Positions 23,623-33,548 of a stretch of DNA of 43,563 nt are shown here, piece by piece. The stretch comes from Collinsella sp. CAG:166 (GTDB lineage Bacteria > Actinomycetota > Coriobacteriia > Coriobacteriales > Coriobacteriaceae), in the NCBI GenBank assembly GCA_000434535.1, contig FR878593.1, positions 1 through 43,563 of the forward strand, read 5' to 3'. The notes under the pieces are model-generated. The model did not search any database, was not told where the DNA came from, and saw nothing but the letters and a program-made list of their open reading frames with translations. Position 1 is the first letter of the stretch; every line of letters starts with the position of its first letter. A program made the position numbers and the translations under genes.

Positions 23623-24525
23623 ATGGATCGCAAAAAAGCAATCGCGCTCTCATTTTCCGTTCCCGTCGCATGGGGCTTTTCGTATCCCCTCATGAAGATC
23701 GGCATGGACAGCATGAACGCCACGAGCATCGTCGCGCTACGCTGCATCATCGCCTTTGTGGTCTGCCTGTTGCTCTTCCACAAGCACGCGTTGCGCATTA
23801 ACCGCGACCTTATGGTCCGTGCCGCCATCATCGGCGCCATTATGGCAACCGAGCTCACCTGCATGTGCCTGGGCTCCAGCCTCACCTCTGCCTCCACTGC
23901 CGGCTTTTTGCAGAGCCTGACGGTCGTGATCGTGCCGTTTGCCAACGCAGCTCTGCTGCGCCGCGCCCCCGAGCGCAAAGTGCTCGTCGGCACCGCCATC
24001 GTCACCTGCGGTATGTTGCTGCTCTCGGGCGCTGACTTCACCAGCCTGAACCCGGGCGCGCTCATCATGCTGCTCTCCGCCTTTGTCTACGCCGGACACA
24101 TCATTGTCGCCAAGCGCTTTGTCGAAGAAGTCGATCCGCTGGCTCTGGGCGTTTGGCAGCTAGGCTTTGGCGGTTTGTTCTCGGGCGTCGCGGCATTCAC
24201 CTTTGGCGGCTTCACGCTTCCCAGCACGCCGGGCGAAATCGTGGTCGTCGTCGCGCTCGCACTCATCTGCTCTGCCTACGGCTTTATCACCCAGACGCTC
24301 GTGCAGCCCCACGTGCCTGCCGAGACCACCGGTTTCGCCTTCTCGCTCGAGCCGGTATGCTCCGCCGTCTTTTCGTTCTTCCTGGTCGGCGAGGTCCTGA
24401 GCCCCATCGCCTTCTTTGGTGCCGCCCTCATCCTCACCGGCGTCATGGTAGCAACCGTCGAGCTTCCGCGCCTCCGCGCACATGGACAGGCTCGCATGGC
24501 AGGAGCGCCCGAGCACGTCTCGTAG
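23623..24525 (+). CDS. EamA/DMT-family exporter
   Basis: Ten-helix drug/metabolite transporter of 300 residues with two EamA repeats (about 5-140 and 150-290). The start ATG 23623 follows AAAGGAG. Typical elements are PVAWGFSYPLMKIGMD, the second-repeat GALIMLLSAFVYAGHIIVAKRF and the closing EPVCSAVFSFFLVGEVLSPIAFFGAALILTGV. Divergent from the LysR gene, which probably regulates it. Substrate not inferable. Confidence 0.9.
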   Translation: MDRKKAIALSFSVPVAWGFSYPLMKIGMDSMNATSIVALRCIIAFVVCLLLFHKHALRINRDLMVRAAIIGAIMATELTCMCLGSSLTSASTAGFLQSLTVVIVPFANAALLRRAPERKVLVGTAIVTCGMLLLSGADFTSLNPGALIMLLSAFVYAGHIIVAKRFVEEVDPLALGVWQLGFGGLFSGVAAFTFGGFTLPSTPGEIVVVVALALICSAYGFITQTLVQPHVPAETTGFAFSLEPVCSAVFSFFLVGEVLSPIAFFGAALILTGVMVATVELPRLRAHGQARMAGAPEHVS

Positions 24526-24613
24526 ACCCCACTCTTCATACAGCCGCGGCATAAAGGCAACCGGTGCGCCTTTACAATAGATGCCAGCAGAGCATCTGAC
24601 GTAAAGGAGCCCC

Positions 24614-25339
24614 ATGGACGCCGCGACCCGCGACCGCAACATAGCAACTTGGTTGGGCGATGCGCCGCAGCCGGTACGTGACACTACGAACCAGCTGCTC
24701 GAGCGTATCGCCCTTTTGCGTGCCGAGCAGACCATCTACCCGGCACAAGACGACATCCTCAATGCCCTCGCCTACACGCCGGCCGACCAGGTCAAAGTTG
24801 TCATTTTGGGTCAGGACCCCTATCACGGACCCAACCAGGCAATGGGGCTGTCGTTCTCGGTCCCCGTGACGCAAACCAAGTTGCCGCCGAGCCTGCGCAA
24901 CATCTATAAGGAACTCAAAGCCGATCTGGGTTGTCCCATTCCCGCCACGGGAGATCTAACACCATGGGCACAACAGGGCGTCCTGCTCCTCAACACTACG
25001 CTCACCGTGCGCGAGCATGCCGCTAACTCGCACGCCAAGCTTGGCTGGAACACGCTCACCGACTACGTTATCGAACGCTGCTGCCAGCTGCCCCAGCCGG
25101 TAGTCTTTTTGACATGGGGTCGCTTTGCCCAGCAGATGGTCGAAGGCAAGATCGTCGCAACTGGTGCGGGCAAGACAACCGGCAAGTTCTGCCTGGCCTC
25201 TACGCACCCCTCGCCGCTTTCGGCCAACCGTGCCACGGCAGAACTCCCCGCCTTTATGGGATCGCGTCCCTTCTCGGCAGCCAATCGGCTACTCGAACAG
25301 CACGGCTCGACCCCCGTCAACTGGACTTGCCTCGGCTAA
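24614..25339 (+). CDS. ung: Uracil-DNA glycosylase (family 1)
   Basis: Removes uracil from DNA in base-excision repair. Catalytic GQDPYHG at about 66-72 and the closing HPSPLS (about 196-201) are intact; the AMGLSFSV and LLLNTTLTVREHAANSH motifs are also present. 241 residues, normal size. AAAGGAG precedes ATG 24614. Ends at a strong hairpin shared with the convergent SDR gene. A weak 7-bp stem (24552-24574) lies just upstream. Confidence 0.95.
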   Translation: MDAATRDRNIATWLGDAPQPVRDTTNQLLERIALLRAEQTIYPAQDDILNALAYTPADQVKVVILGQDPYHGPNQAMGLSFSVPVTQTKLPPSLRNIYKELKADLGCPIPATGDLTPWAQQGVLLLNTTLTVREHAANSHAKLGWNTLTDYVIERCCQLPQPVVFLTWGRFAQQMVEGKIVATGAGKTTGKFCLASTHPSPLSANRATAELPAFMGSRPFSAANRLLEQHGSTPVNWTCLG

Positions 25340-25354
25340 AAATCGATACATCAA

Positions 25355-25388
25355 AAACGCGCCCGACGGCTTTCCATCGGGCGCGTTT
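25355..25388. terminator. Bidirectional terminator between ung and SDR gene
   Basis: A 12-bp stem AAACGCGCCCGA/TCGGGCGCGTTT (25355-25366 with 25377-25388) flanked by A- and T-rich ends on both sides, so it can stop transcription of both convergent genes. Confidence 0.85.
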
Positions 25389-25389
25389 C

Positions 25390-26070
25390 CTATTCGGGCC
25401 AAATAAATTGTGTGCGGCCGGCCTCGCCGCCATCGATCAGCAGACTCTGCCCGGTCATAAACCGGTTGGTCACGCCCACAAAGTAGATCCACTCGGCAAT
25501 CTCTTGGGCGGTGGCCCAGCGCTTAAGCGGCGTGAGCTCCATAATCTGGTTCCACAGGTGTTCGTCTTCCATCACGCAACGGTTGAGCGGCGTGATAACG
25601 CCACCCGGGTCCACACTGTTGGCGATAGCCTGCGGCGCCAGACGGTTTGCAAGGTTCTTGGTGTAGGCGATAACGCCGCCCTTGCTGGCGGCATAGTCGG
25701 GAAACTCCGATCCCGTATGCCCGCTCGCCGACCCCACATTGACCACGGATTTGATAGCCGGCGCCGGCTTGGCGGCAAGCCCCTCCCCCGCAAAGGCGTA
25801 GCGCTCGGTCACGTTGATGGTGCCATACAGGTTGGCGGCGATGTCGTCAGCCGAATCCTGCGTACCGGCAACGTTCACGATCACCTGGGGTTCAAGATCG
25901 TCTGGAAACGCGTCCGGCTTGCGAACATCAACGATCAGATGGCGGTAGCGCTCGTGTTTGATCGCCGCCGGTAGCAAATCAAAGCCCACGACCTCGTGGC
26001 CCTCGTCCAAAAATCGTTGCACGCATGCGGCTCCGATACCGCCCGAAGCACCCGTGATCAAAACCCGCAT
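25390..26070 (-). CDS. Short-chain dehydrogenase/reductase
   Basis: NAD(P)-dependent oxidoreductase of 226 residues. The cofactor loop TGASGGIG (6-13), NVAGTQ, and the catalytic pair YAASK (about 142-146) with a Ser upstream in VGSASG are all present; the late DPGGVITPL and DGGEAGR complete the fold. AAGGAG lies before the ATG at 26070. It follows the VUT transporter gene by 10 bp on the same strand, so the two may be cotranscribed. Substrate unknown. Confidence 0.9.
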   Translation of the reverse strand: MRVLITGASGGIGAACVQRFLDEGHEVVGFDLLPAAIKHERYRHLIVDVRKPDAFPDDLEPQVIVNVAGTQDSADDIAANLYGTINVTERYAFAGEGLAAKPAPAIKSVVNVGSASGHTGSEFPDYAASKGGVIAYTKNLANRLAPQAIANSVDPGGVITPLNRCVMEDEHLWNQIMELTPLKRWATAQEIAEWIYFVGVTNRFMTGQSLLIDGGEAGRTQFIWPE

Positions 26071-26079
26071 ACTTGCTCC

Positions 26080-26802
26080 TTAGGCGGTTGCGTGGCGCTC
26101 GAGGTACTCGGAGCCCACATTCTCGCGCTCCCAGCCGCGCACGACCTTGTAGCCCACGGGGCTCAGGAAAACCTCGCACAGCAGCTCGGCAACAGCGCCG
26201 GTCAGCGAGCACATAAGGACCTGCACCCAGGTCCAACCAAAGAACGTGTGGCTCACCACAATGGCAAAGACCAAGTTGTCGATAAACTGGCCAACACCCG
26301 TGGACACATAGGAGCGGAAGGCAAAGCTCGCAAAGTTATTCTTTTTGAGCATGCGGCCGAGCGACTGGTTGAGCGTGGAGTTAACCACGGCAGAAACGAG
26401 CATTGCCAGCGAAGAGCCCAGCACCACGTACCAGGTGCCGCCGATGGTGGCGTTAAGGGCAGTGTTGACCTCGATCATGCCCGTGTCGTAGTAGGCGCCC
26501 CACATGCCGGGCGTGAGCGAGCATGCCCAAAAGCACAGACTCACGGCCAGGTTGACCAGCAGCGCGAGGATAGAGATTTTGATGGATGCCTTGGCGCCAA
26601 AGCGCTTGCAGATCATGTCCTGGCACAAAAACGAAACCCAGCTCACCACAAAGCCACAGTCGAGCGCCAGATACGGCAGGCTGATGAGCTCTTTGTTGGC
26701 CAGCAGGTTCATCATGATGACGCTCACGAAAAACAGCGAAACCGTTGCCGCGGGAATGCTCCGCAACAGGACCTTGTAGTCCTCCATGACCTTCTTGATC
26801 AT
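26080..26802 (-). CDS. YhhQ/VUT-family queuosine precursor transporter
   Basis: A 240-residue membrane protein with about six hydrophobic helices, of the VUT (DUF165) family; E. coli YhhQ imports the queuosine precursor preQ0/preQ1. Typical parts are IMMNLLANKELISLPYLALDCGF, the intracellular RFGAKASIKIS, and the late FRSYVSTGVGQFIDNLVFAIV. AAAGGAG stands close to ATG 26802. A hairpin with an A-rich tail lies immediately upstream, a candidate preQ1-like element. Probably starts an operon with the SDR gene. Substrate assignment rests on the family. Confidence 0.88.
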   Translation of the reverse strand: MIKKVMEDYKVLLRSIPAATVSLFFVSVIMMNLLANKELISLPYLALDCGFVVSWVSFLCQDMICKRFGAKASIKISILALLVNLAVSLCFWACSLTPGMWGAYYDTGMIEVNTALNATIGGTWYVVLGSSLAMLVSAVVNSTLNQSLGRMLKKNNFASFAFRSYVSTGVGQFIDNLVFAIVVSHTFFGWTWVQVLMCSLTGAVAELLCEVFLSPVGYKVVRGWERENVGSEYLERHATA

Positions 26803-26814
26803 TATGTACTCCTT

Positions 26815-26858
26815 TGGTTTTAGGTTTAACGAGCAGGATATCGGACCCGAACTGCTCG
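26815..26858 (-). promoter_or_regulatory. Candidate preQ1-like pseudoknot leader
   Basis: On the minus strand a 7-bp stem CGAGCAG/CTGCTCG (26858-26852 with 26836-26830) encloses a 15-nt loop starting TTCGGGT, followed by tail TTAAACCTAAAACC and then the AAAGGAG ribosome binding site of the YhhQ-type gene. The loop GGGT can pair with tail ACCT (one G-U), which would make an H-type pseudoknot, as in preQ1-I riboswitches (UUC after the first strand, A-rich tail with the ribosome site behind). Seen by eye only. Confidence 0.4.
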
Positions 26859-26958
26859 GACGCCCCGGTCTTGAGACGACGGTGGGTATGATAGCCGCTC
26901 ACGCGGCATCAGGCAAGCAAACGGCGCGGCAGCCCCGCAGGGCCACCGCGCCGATGCG

Positions 26959-28572
<1,614 letters not shown>

Positions 28573-28711
28573 GCGGATCCTTTCTTGCGTTCTATATGCA
28601 TTACGTCGATGTAACTGCCCTATTGTAGCCGTGAAACCTCGCCATAGGGCACCTATCAGGACAAATTCATCAGTTGGGGTCTGGGTAGCCGGCTTAATCC
28701 GTATTTGCCTC

Positions 28712-28741
28712 TTGCATAACTGTGCATAGTGTATATATACT
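28712..28741 (+). promoter_or_regulatory. Promoter of the GntR-ABC operon
   Basis: TTGCAT (28712-28717), 18 bp, TATACT (28736-28741). Located about 48 bp before the GTG start. The -10 lies within the inverted repeat at 28729-28762. Confidence 0.5.
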
Positions 28742-28762
28742 GTGCTTACCGGTTATATACAC
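28729..28762. promoter_or_regulatory. Inverted-repeat operator for the GntR regulator
   Basis: GTGTATATA (28729-28737) and TATATACAC (28754-28762), a perfect 9-bp inverted repeat with a 16-nt spacer that overlaps the -10. GntR/YtrA regulators bind such palindromes; autoregulation of the operon is the likely use. Confidence 0.6.
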
Positions 28763-28789
28763 GTGTAGCCCAACAGCTAAGGAGCCGCT

Positions 28790-29170
28790 GTGGACATTAT
28801 CCTATCCAATTCGAGCGACAAGCCCATCTACGAGCAGATAGCCTCGCAGGTCAAAGCTCAGATCCTTTCGGGCACACTCGCTGCGGGAGCCAAACTCCCC
28901 AGCATCCGTGCGCTCGCGAGCGATCTTGGCGTGAGTGTCATCACCACCAAGCGCGCCTACGCCGACCTAGAGCAACTCGGGTTTATCTGCACCGTGCAGG
29001 GCAAGGGCTGCTTTGTCGCCGAGGGCAACCAGGAACTCTTGCGCGAAAACCAGCTCTGCCATATCGAAGAGCTGCTTGCGAAAGCGGCGAGCCAAGCCGA
29101 AACCCTGGGCGTCACGCGCGACAAGCTGCACGAGATGCTCGACCTGGTAGCCCCCGAAACTATGCAGTAG
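28790..29170 (+). CDS. GntR-family (YtrA subfamily) transcriptional regulator
   Basis: A 126-residue regulator with only the GntR winged helix and a short dimerisation helix, the YtrA subfamily. Motifs: DKPIYEQIASQVKAQILSGTL, KLPSIRALASDLGVSVITTKRAY, GFICTVQGKGCFVA. The start is GTG 28790 with AAGGA about 6 bases upstream. It leads an operon with an ATPase and a permease gene, as in YtrABC-type systems that respond to cell-wall stress or antibiotics. Confidence 0.92.
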   Translation: MDIILSNSSDKPIYEQIASQVKAQILSGTLAAGAKLPSIRALASDLGVSVITTKRAYADLEQLGFICTVQGKGCFVAEGNQELLRENQLCHIEELLAKAASQAETLGVTRDKLHEMLDLVAPETMQ

Positions 29171-29193
29171 CCATCTGCAAGAAAGGCTATGCC

Positions 29194-30075
29194 ATGCAAA
29201 ACCTTTTAGAACTCAAAGGTATCTCACGCCGTGTGAGCGACCGCTTTTCGCTGCGCGACGTCACGCTTGCCGTGGAACCCGGCCAGATTGTTGGCTTTGT
29301 GGGCGCAAACGGCGCCGGCAAAACCACGACGATTCGAGCCGCGCTCGGGCTTATAAAGCTCGATGCCGGCGAGGTGCACCTGTTTGGGCAGCGCTGTGGC
29401 GCCGACGTACCCGGTGAAGCGCAGCGCTGCTTGCGCACCCGTGTCGGTCTCGTGCTGGACACGTGTCCTTTCCCTTCCACACTCAAGGTGACCGAAGTTG
29501 AGGCACTCGTAAGACCGGCGTACCCCGCCTGGAGCCATGGCACCTTCGCCGACCTCATCAGCCAATTTGGCCTCGATCCCAAGACAAAGGTCAAGGACCT
29601 CTCCCGCGGCATGGGCATGAAACTGCAGCTTGCCTGTGCACTCAGCCACAATGCCAAGCTGCTCGTTTTGGACGAAGCCACCGCGGGCCTCGATCCCATG
29701 GCACGCGAGGAACTGCTTGATGAGCTGCTTGCCTTTGTCGCCGACGGCCAGCACAGCGTGTTACTCTCGAGCCACATTACGTCCGACCTCGATCGCACCG
29801 CCGATCGCGTCATCTGCATCGATAATGGCTCGATTATTTTTGACCTGCCGCGCGAGGACATTACCGACCGCGCCGGCATCGCCCACTGCACCCAAGCACA
29901 GGCCGCCGAGCTTATGGCTTGCATCGAAGGCGCCCGTGCCGTCCACCACGCCTATAGCGTGGACGTGCTCGTGCCCAACCGTTGCGAAACGCTCGAGGCC
30001 TTCCCCGAGATTCCCTGCGATCGGGCAACCATTGATGACTATCTGCGCCTCATACTGAAAGGGGCTTTGAAATGA
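29194..30075 (+). CDS. ABC transporter ATP-binding protein
   Basis: ATPase subunit of 293 residues. Walker A GANGAGKTT (about 35-43), signature LSRGMGMKLQLACALSHN, Walker B LLVLDEATAGLDP and an H-loop in LLSSHITSD are intact. Start at ATG 29194 with GAAAGG upstream; it comes 23 bp after the GntR gene and its stop overlaps the permease start (ATGA). With the GntR regulator and permease it forms a regulated export or cell-envelope-stress ABC system of the YtrB/BcrA kind. Substrate unknown. Confidence 0.93.
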   Translation: MQNLLELKGISRRVSDRFSLRDVTLAVEPGQIVGFVGANGAGKTTTIRAALGLIKLDAGEVHLFGQRCGADVPGEAQRCLRTRVGLVLDTCPFPSTLKVTEVEALVRPAYPAWSHGTFADLISQFGLDPKTKVKDLSRGMGMKLQLACALSHNAKLLVLDEATAGLDPMAREELLDELLAFVADGQHSVLLSSHITSDLDRTADRVICIDNGSIIFDLPREDITDRAGIAHCTQAQAAELMACIEGARAVHHAYSVDVLVPNRCETLEAFPEIPCDRATIDDYLRLILKGALK

Positions 30076-30770
30076 AACGCGCCTTTATGTCCGAGCTCGC
30101 CATCGCTCGCTCGCTTATCCCTAGCATTGCAGGCGTCGGCCTGTTCATCTTCGTCGTGCTGACGCTCGCCAACGCGTCGGATGGCGATTCCGGCATGAGC
30201 GCCGGCGCCTGCGCCGTCAGTGCCATGTCGCCTATCATGGTCATGAACTCACTGGCCGGTTTCGACAATCAAAACGGTTGGGAGCGTTATCGGGCAACGC
30301 TGCCCTTCTCGCGCAAAGACATCATCTGCGCACGCTACCTGTGCATCGTTGTCTTCTCGGCCATCATGGCCTGCGCCGCCGTGCTTTTGAACATCATCAC
30401 CCTTCCGTTCTTCAACAGCGCGGGCGTGACCTCGACAGGACAAACCGTCTTTGAGATCGCAATAGCCTCGGCAGCCTCGATGCTCATCTCCCTCATGATG
30501 GTGTTCTTGGCGCAGCCGCTGTTCTTTCGCTTTGGACACATGGAGGCGCTGTGCCTATCCGTTGGCCTGTTTGCCCTGCTCTGGTGCCTTGCCATTGCCG
30601 CGTTGAGCTCCTCCAACCCCATCAGCAACTGGCTCATGTCGATTGCCGGGGCGAATCCCGATCCTGCCGTTCTTAGCTGTCTGTGTGCAGGCATCGCCGT
30701 ACTTGCCCTCGCGCTATGTGCAATCAGCTGCACCGTCAGCACCAAGGTTTATCGAGTACGCGATCTGTAG
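30072..30770 (+). CDS. ABC-2 type transporter permease
   Basis: A 232-residue membrane protein with six hydrophobic helices (about 15-35, 50-65, 88-110, 122-150, 158-178, 195-222), no signature cytoplasmic domain and an N-terminal MKRAFMSELAIARSL typical of ABC-2 permeases. It overlaps the ATPase gene by 4 nt and is its membrane partner. Substrate unknown. Confidence 0.85.
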   Translation: MKRAFMSELAIARSLIPSIAGVGLFIFVVLTLANASDGDSGMSAGACAVSAMSPIMVMNSLAGFDNQNGWERYRATLPFSRKDIICARYLCIVVFSAIMACAAVLLNIITLPFFNSAGVTSTGQTVFEIAIASAASMLISLMMVFLAQPLFFRFGHMEALCLSVGLFALLWCLAIAALSSSNPISNWLMSIAGANPDPAVLSCLCAGIAVLALALCAISCTVSTKVYRVRDL

Positions 30771-30860
30771 CCACGCGTGTCTCAATCCACGAAGGACGCG
30801 ATCGCCGCCCCTCCCCGTAAATCCGTGACAAATGGCATATCCCCAGCGTGAGCCACCGTA

Positions 30861-32165
30861 CTACTTGCGCAGCGGCTTGGGCAGCGGAATGCCGGCGGCG
30901 ATGGCGGCAGCGATGATCATACAGACGATGCCTTTGAGCGGGAAGCACATGAGCAGCAGGCCCACGACCATGATGGGCTGGCGCATGACGGCGCCCATCG
31001 TCGATGCCGTGCAGACAGCGACGCAAAAGACCGGATCGGCGCCGGTGAGGATGGCAAGGCCATAGCCCAGGCTCACACCCGAGAAGATAACCGGGAAGAA
31101 GTGGCCGCCACGCCAACCAAGGTTGATGAGGGCGGGCGTCAGCATGGCCTTAACAAGACCGGTCACAATAAGCACGCCGGCGGGAATGGTCAGATAGGTT
31201 TTCATGAGCACGTCGGCCTGCGTCTCGCCGGCAAACATGGTGAAGGGCAGAGCCGTACCGCAGGCGGCAAGTACCAGACCGGCCAGCATGGCCTTAGCGA
31301 TGGGGTGCTCCCCTATTGCGTGGGCAAGCACTTCGCTCGCGTGCTCAGAGACAAAGTACAGCCAGCCGCAGATTGTTCCGATCAGCGACAGAGGAATGAG
31401 CCAGGTAAGCTCCAGGTTGCCCACCTCGGCGGACTCAAACCTCGGCATACCCATGCCGCCGCCCACAAGCTGGCCAAGCAGCAGGTAGGTGCCCAGACCG
31501 CCGGCAATCGCAATGCCGTAGACCACGGTCTTTTGCGCCTTGGGCAGCTTGATGGTGACCTCGTCGGACACGGACTCATCGTCGGCGTCTTCGCCCTGGC
31601 CGTCGGCGCTACCAGCGAGCGGTGCCACAAAACCAAAGACGGGCGCGGTAAAGAGCGCCGTCAGGGCAGCCTGAGTGCCCAGCAGCGTGAGCTCCCTAAA
31701 CTCGGCGCCAAAGCGACGCATACGATCGCCGACCCAGCTGCACAGACCTGCGATAACGCCGGTCAGACCGGCCTCCGGTCCAATACTTCCACCAAACAGC
31801 AGCGGCAGCAATGCCGCGAGCGAAAGCTTGCCCAGGTTGTCGTACGGGTAGCGCCCGTCTTGCTTAACCTTTGCCATCACCTGGTTGAGGTCATCGGTCT
31901 TGATGCCCGCCATCTTTTCGTACAGGCCAATCACCAAGCCGCCCAACAGGCAAACGAAAAACGGGTACGGCAAAAAGCCAAACGGGCCGCTGGCGAGTTC
32001 GGGCGAAGAGACACCCAGCTTATGCGGGACCTCGGTCCACAAATAATCAATGCCGTGCTCCATCGCAAAGAAGAATAGCCAGACTGCGGCACCCGCGAGT
32101 GCACCGGTCACGGCAACGCTGACCAAAAACAGCGCTCGGTTCGTGGGTTTGGCAAGGTTATCCAT
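30861..32165 (-). CDS. ClC-family chloride channel (YfeO-like)
   Basis: A 434-residue ClC voltage-gated chloride channel family protein with about ten to twelve hydrophobic helices. The signature GGSIGPEAGLTG is the form found in YfeO-like bacterial members, with Pro-Glu in place of the usual Arg-Glu, and the late GGHFFPVIFSGVSLGYG corresponds to the GGLFAPSLxIGA motif. An acidic cytoplasmic loop (DGQGEDADDESVSDE) lies in the middle. A GGAGG precedes the ATG at 32165. The substitution in the gating region suggests channel-like or altered transport; this is not tested. Confidence 0.9.
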   Translation of the reverse strand: MDNLAKPTNRALFLVSVAVTGALAGAAVWLFFFAMEHGIDYLWTEVPHKLGVSSPELASGPFGFLPYPFFVCLLGGLVIGLYEKMAGIKTDDLNQVMAKVKQDGRYPYDNLGKLSLAALLPLLFGGSIGPEAGLTGVIAGLCSWVGDRMRRFGAEFRELTLLGTQAALTALFTAPVFGFVAPLAGSADGQGEDADDESVSDEVTIKLPKAQKTVVYGIAIAGGLGTYLLLGQLVGGGMGMPRFESAEVGNLELTWLIPLSLIGTICGWLYFVSEHASEVLAHAIGEHPIAKAMLAGLVLAACGTALPFTMFAGETQADVLMKTYLTIPAGVLIVTGLVKAMLTPALINLGWRGGHFFPVIFSGVSLGYGLAILTGADPVFCVAVCTASTMGAVMRQPIMVVGLLLMCFPLKGIVCMIIAAAIAAGIPLPKPLRK

Positions 32166-32290
32166 CGGGTCCTCCCGCGGTCAAAGTCGACATAGATACG
32201 TTTTATTGTAGAGCGAGCGTTGTCCGAACGAGCCAACCATCTGCGCCGCAAACGGCACCATTGGGAGTCATAGTGGGGCAGGCTCAAGAC

Positions 32291-32824
32291 TTATCCGTTG
32301 ATAATCGAGGCAATCTCGCGCAAATCGTCGGCAAAGTAGATGCCGAGTTGGCGCCTCGAGCTCGAAAGCCCCTTATCAATCATGTGCCCGAGCAGGGCTT
32401 TGAGGTCGTTGTAGTACCCATCCAGGTTGTACAGAATGCACGGCGCGCTCAGATACCCCAACGACACGGCGGACATGACCTCGGCAATCTCCTCGAGCGT
32501 GCCCGTACCGCCCGGAAATGCGATGAACGCATCGCCGAGCTCAATCATCTTGGCCTTGCGCTCCGCCATATCGCTCGTCACGATAAGGTCGTCGATACCG
32601 TCGTGTTGAAACTCGGCCTCGATAAAAAAGCTCGGCTCAACACCCGTCACGTGTCCACCCGCCTCGAGTACGCTATCGGCGAGCGCACCCATCAGGCCCG
32701 ATTTGGACCCGCCGTATACCAGCGCGTGCCCATTGGCGCCAATCCAGTTGCCCAGCTCCTGCACCGCGGGCAGAAACGCCGGGTCATTGCCAGTGTTGGC
32801 ACCCAGGTACACGGTGATGTTCAT
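32291..32824 (-). CDS. LOG-family Rossmann-fold protein
   Basis: A 177-residue protein of the LOG (TIGR00730) family, some of which release adenine from nucleotide monophosphates (cytokinin activation or nucleotide salvage). It begins MNITVYLGANTGNDPAF and carries LVYGGSKSGLMGALAD and the nucleotide-binding AFPGGTGTLEE (PGGxGTxxE). I start it at ATG 32824, after AGGGGGG, rather than at the open-frame limit 32947, which overlaps the neighbour. Natural substrate unknown. Confidence 0.88.
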   Translation of the reverse strand: MNITVYLGANTGNDPAFLPAVQELGNWIGANGHALVYGGSKSGLMGALADSVLEAGGHVTGVEPSFFIEAEFQHDGIDDLIVTSDMAERKAKMIELGDAFIAFPGGTGTLEEIAEVMSAVSLGYLSAPCILYNLDGYYNDLKALLGHMIDKGLSSSRRQLGIYFADDLREIASIING

Positions 32825-32858
32825 ATTTGCCCCCCTGTTGTGGCGCGCGACGTTCGTC

Positions 32859-33284
32859 TTAGCGCTGGCGTCGACGATACTCGCGCACGCGACGTGAAAG
32901 ATCGGCAAGCTCGTCGCGATCGAGCTCTTCCAAATGCTCCAGATCATCCATAAAGCGTGCCATGGTGTCCTTTTGACGCATCTTGATAAGCGTATTGCAG
33001 TAGTTCACCGCCACGCCTGTGAGCATAGCGATGTAGAAGATGCTGATAACACTCAGGATGACGGTAATGGCGCGGGCGACCGGCGTCTCCGCCGGGATAT
33101 CACCAAAGCCGATGGTCGAGACGGTCTCAAAGCTAAACCAGAGCCCGTCGCCAAACGTGAGGGTCGTAGGCTCGGACAGCCAGACAGCCGTTGAGCACAG
33201 CAGATAGAAGACGAGGAACAGCTCCGTAATGCGCACGAAGCCCGCCTGGCGCAACACGTCAGCAAGCGTCCTCAACTTGTTCAT
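32859..33284 (-). CDS. Two-TM potassium channel
   Basis: A 141-residue ion channel of the Ion_trans_2 type: two membrane helices (about 15-35 and 69-95) flanking a pore loop with the selectivity filter TVSTIGFGD. The C-terminus is a charged coiled segment (ARFMDDLEHLEELDRDELADLSRRVREYR). The start at 33284 has GGAAAAGGGG upstream; the open frame extends to 33362 but the extra residues lack family character. Presumably tetrameric in the membrane. Confidence 0.9.
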   Translation of the reverse strand: MNKLRTLADVLRQAGFVRITELFLVFYLLCSTAVWLSEPTTLTFGDGLWFSFETVSTIGFGDIPAETPVARAITVILSVISIFYIAMLTGVAVNYCNTLIKMRQKDTMARFMDDLEHLEELDRDELADLSRRVREYRRRQR

Positions 33285-33353
33285 CGCGACCCCTTTTCCC
33301 AGACGTCCAATCACATTCGCTCGGTATTGTCCCACGCCTCCCCCGCAAACGAA

Positions 33354-33470
33354 ACTAGTCATTGGGAACTAGTCATTGGGAACGTTCTTAAATGACTAGT
33401 CAAACAAGAACGTCCCCAATGACTACCCAATGACTAGTCGTTTAAGAACGCCCCCGATGACTGCCGGGCG
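33354..33470. repeat. ACTAGTCATTGGG intergenic repeat, copy 2
   Basis: ACTAGTCATTGGGA occurs twice in direct orientation (33354 and 33368). Then come AACGTTCTTAAATGACTAGT and, in reverse, AAGAACGTCCCCAATGACT, CCCAATGACTAGTCG and AAGAACGCCCCCGATGACT. The array can fold into several competing hairpins. It is placed between the potassium channel start and the BvgS-like kinase start. Confidence 0.75.
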
Positions 33471-33548
33471 GGACCGTTTAGCGGTGCAGCTGCCGGCTGG
33501 GCAGGCTGAGCTGGTATCCTTATGCGGTAATGTCTCGATTCGTTAGGA

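Noticed and set aside
31101..32078. Plus-strand 325-codon ORF under the ClC gene
   Set aside because: No hydrophobic or domain pattern; the minus strand encodes a ClC channel.
33354..33470. CRISPR array from the repeated ACTAGTCATTGGG motif
   Set aside because: Repeat spacing is irregular, copies are inverted, and there are no spacers of uniform length or cas genes.
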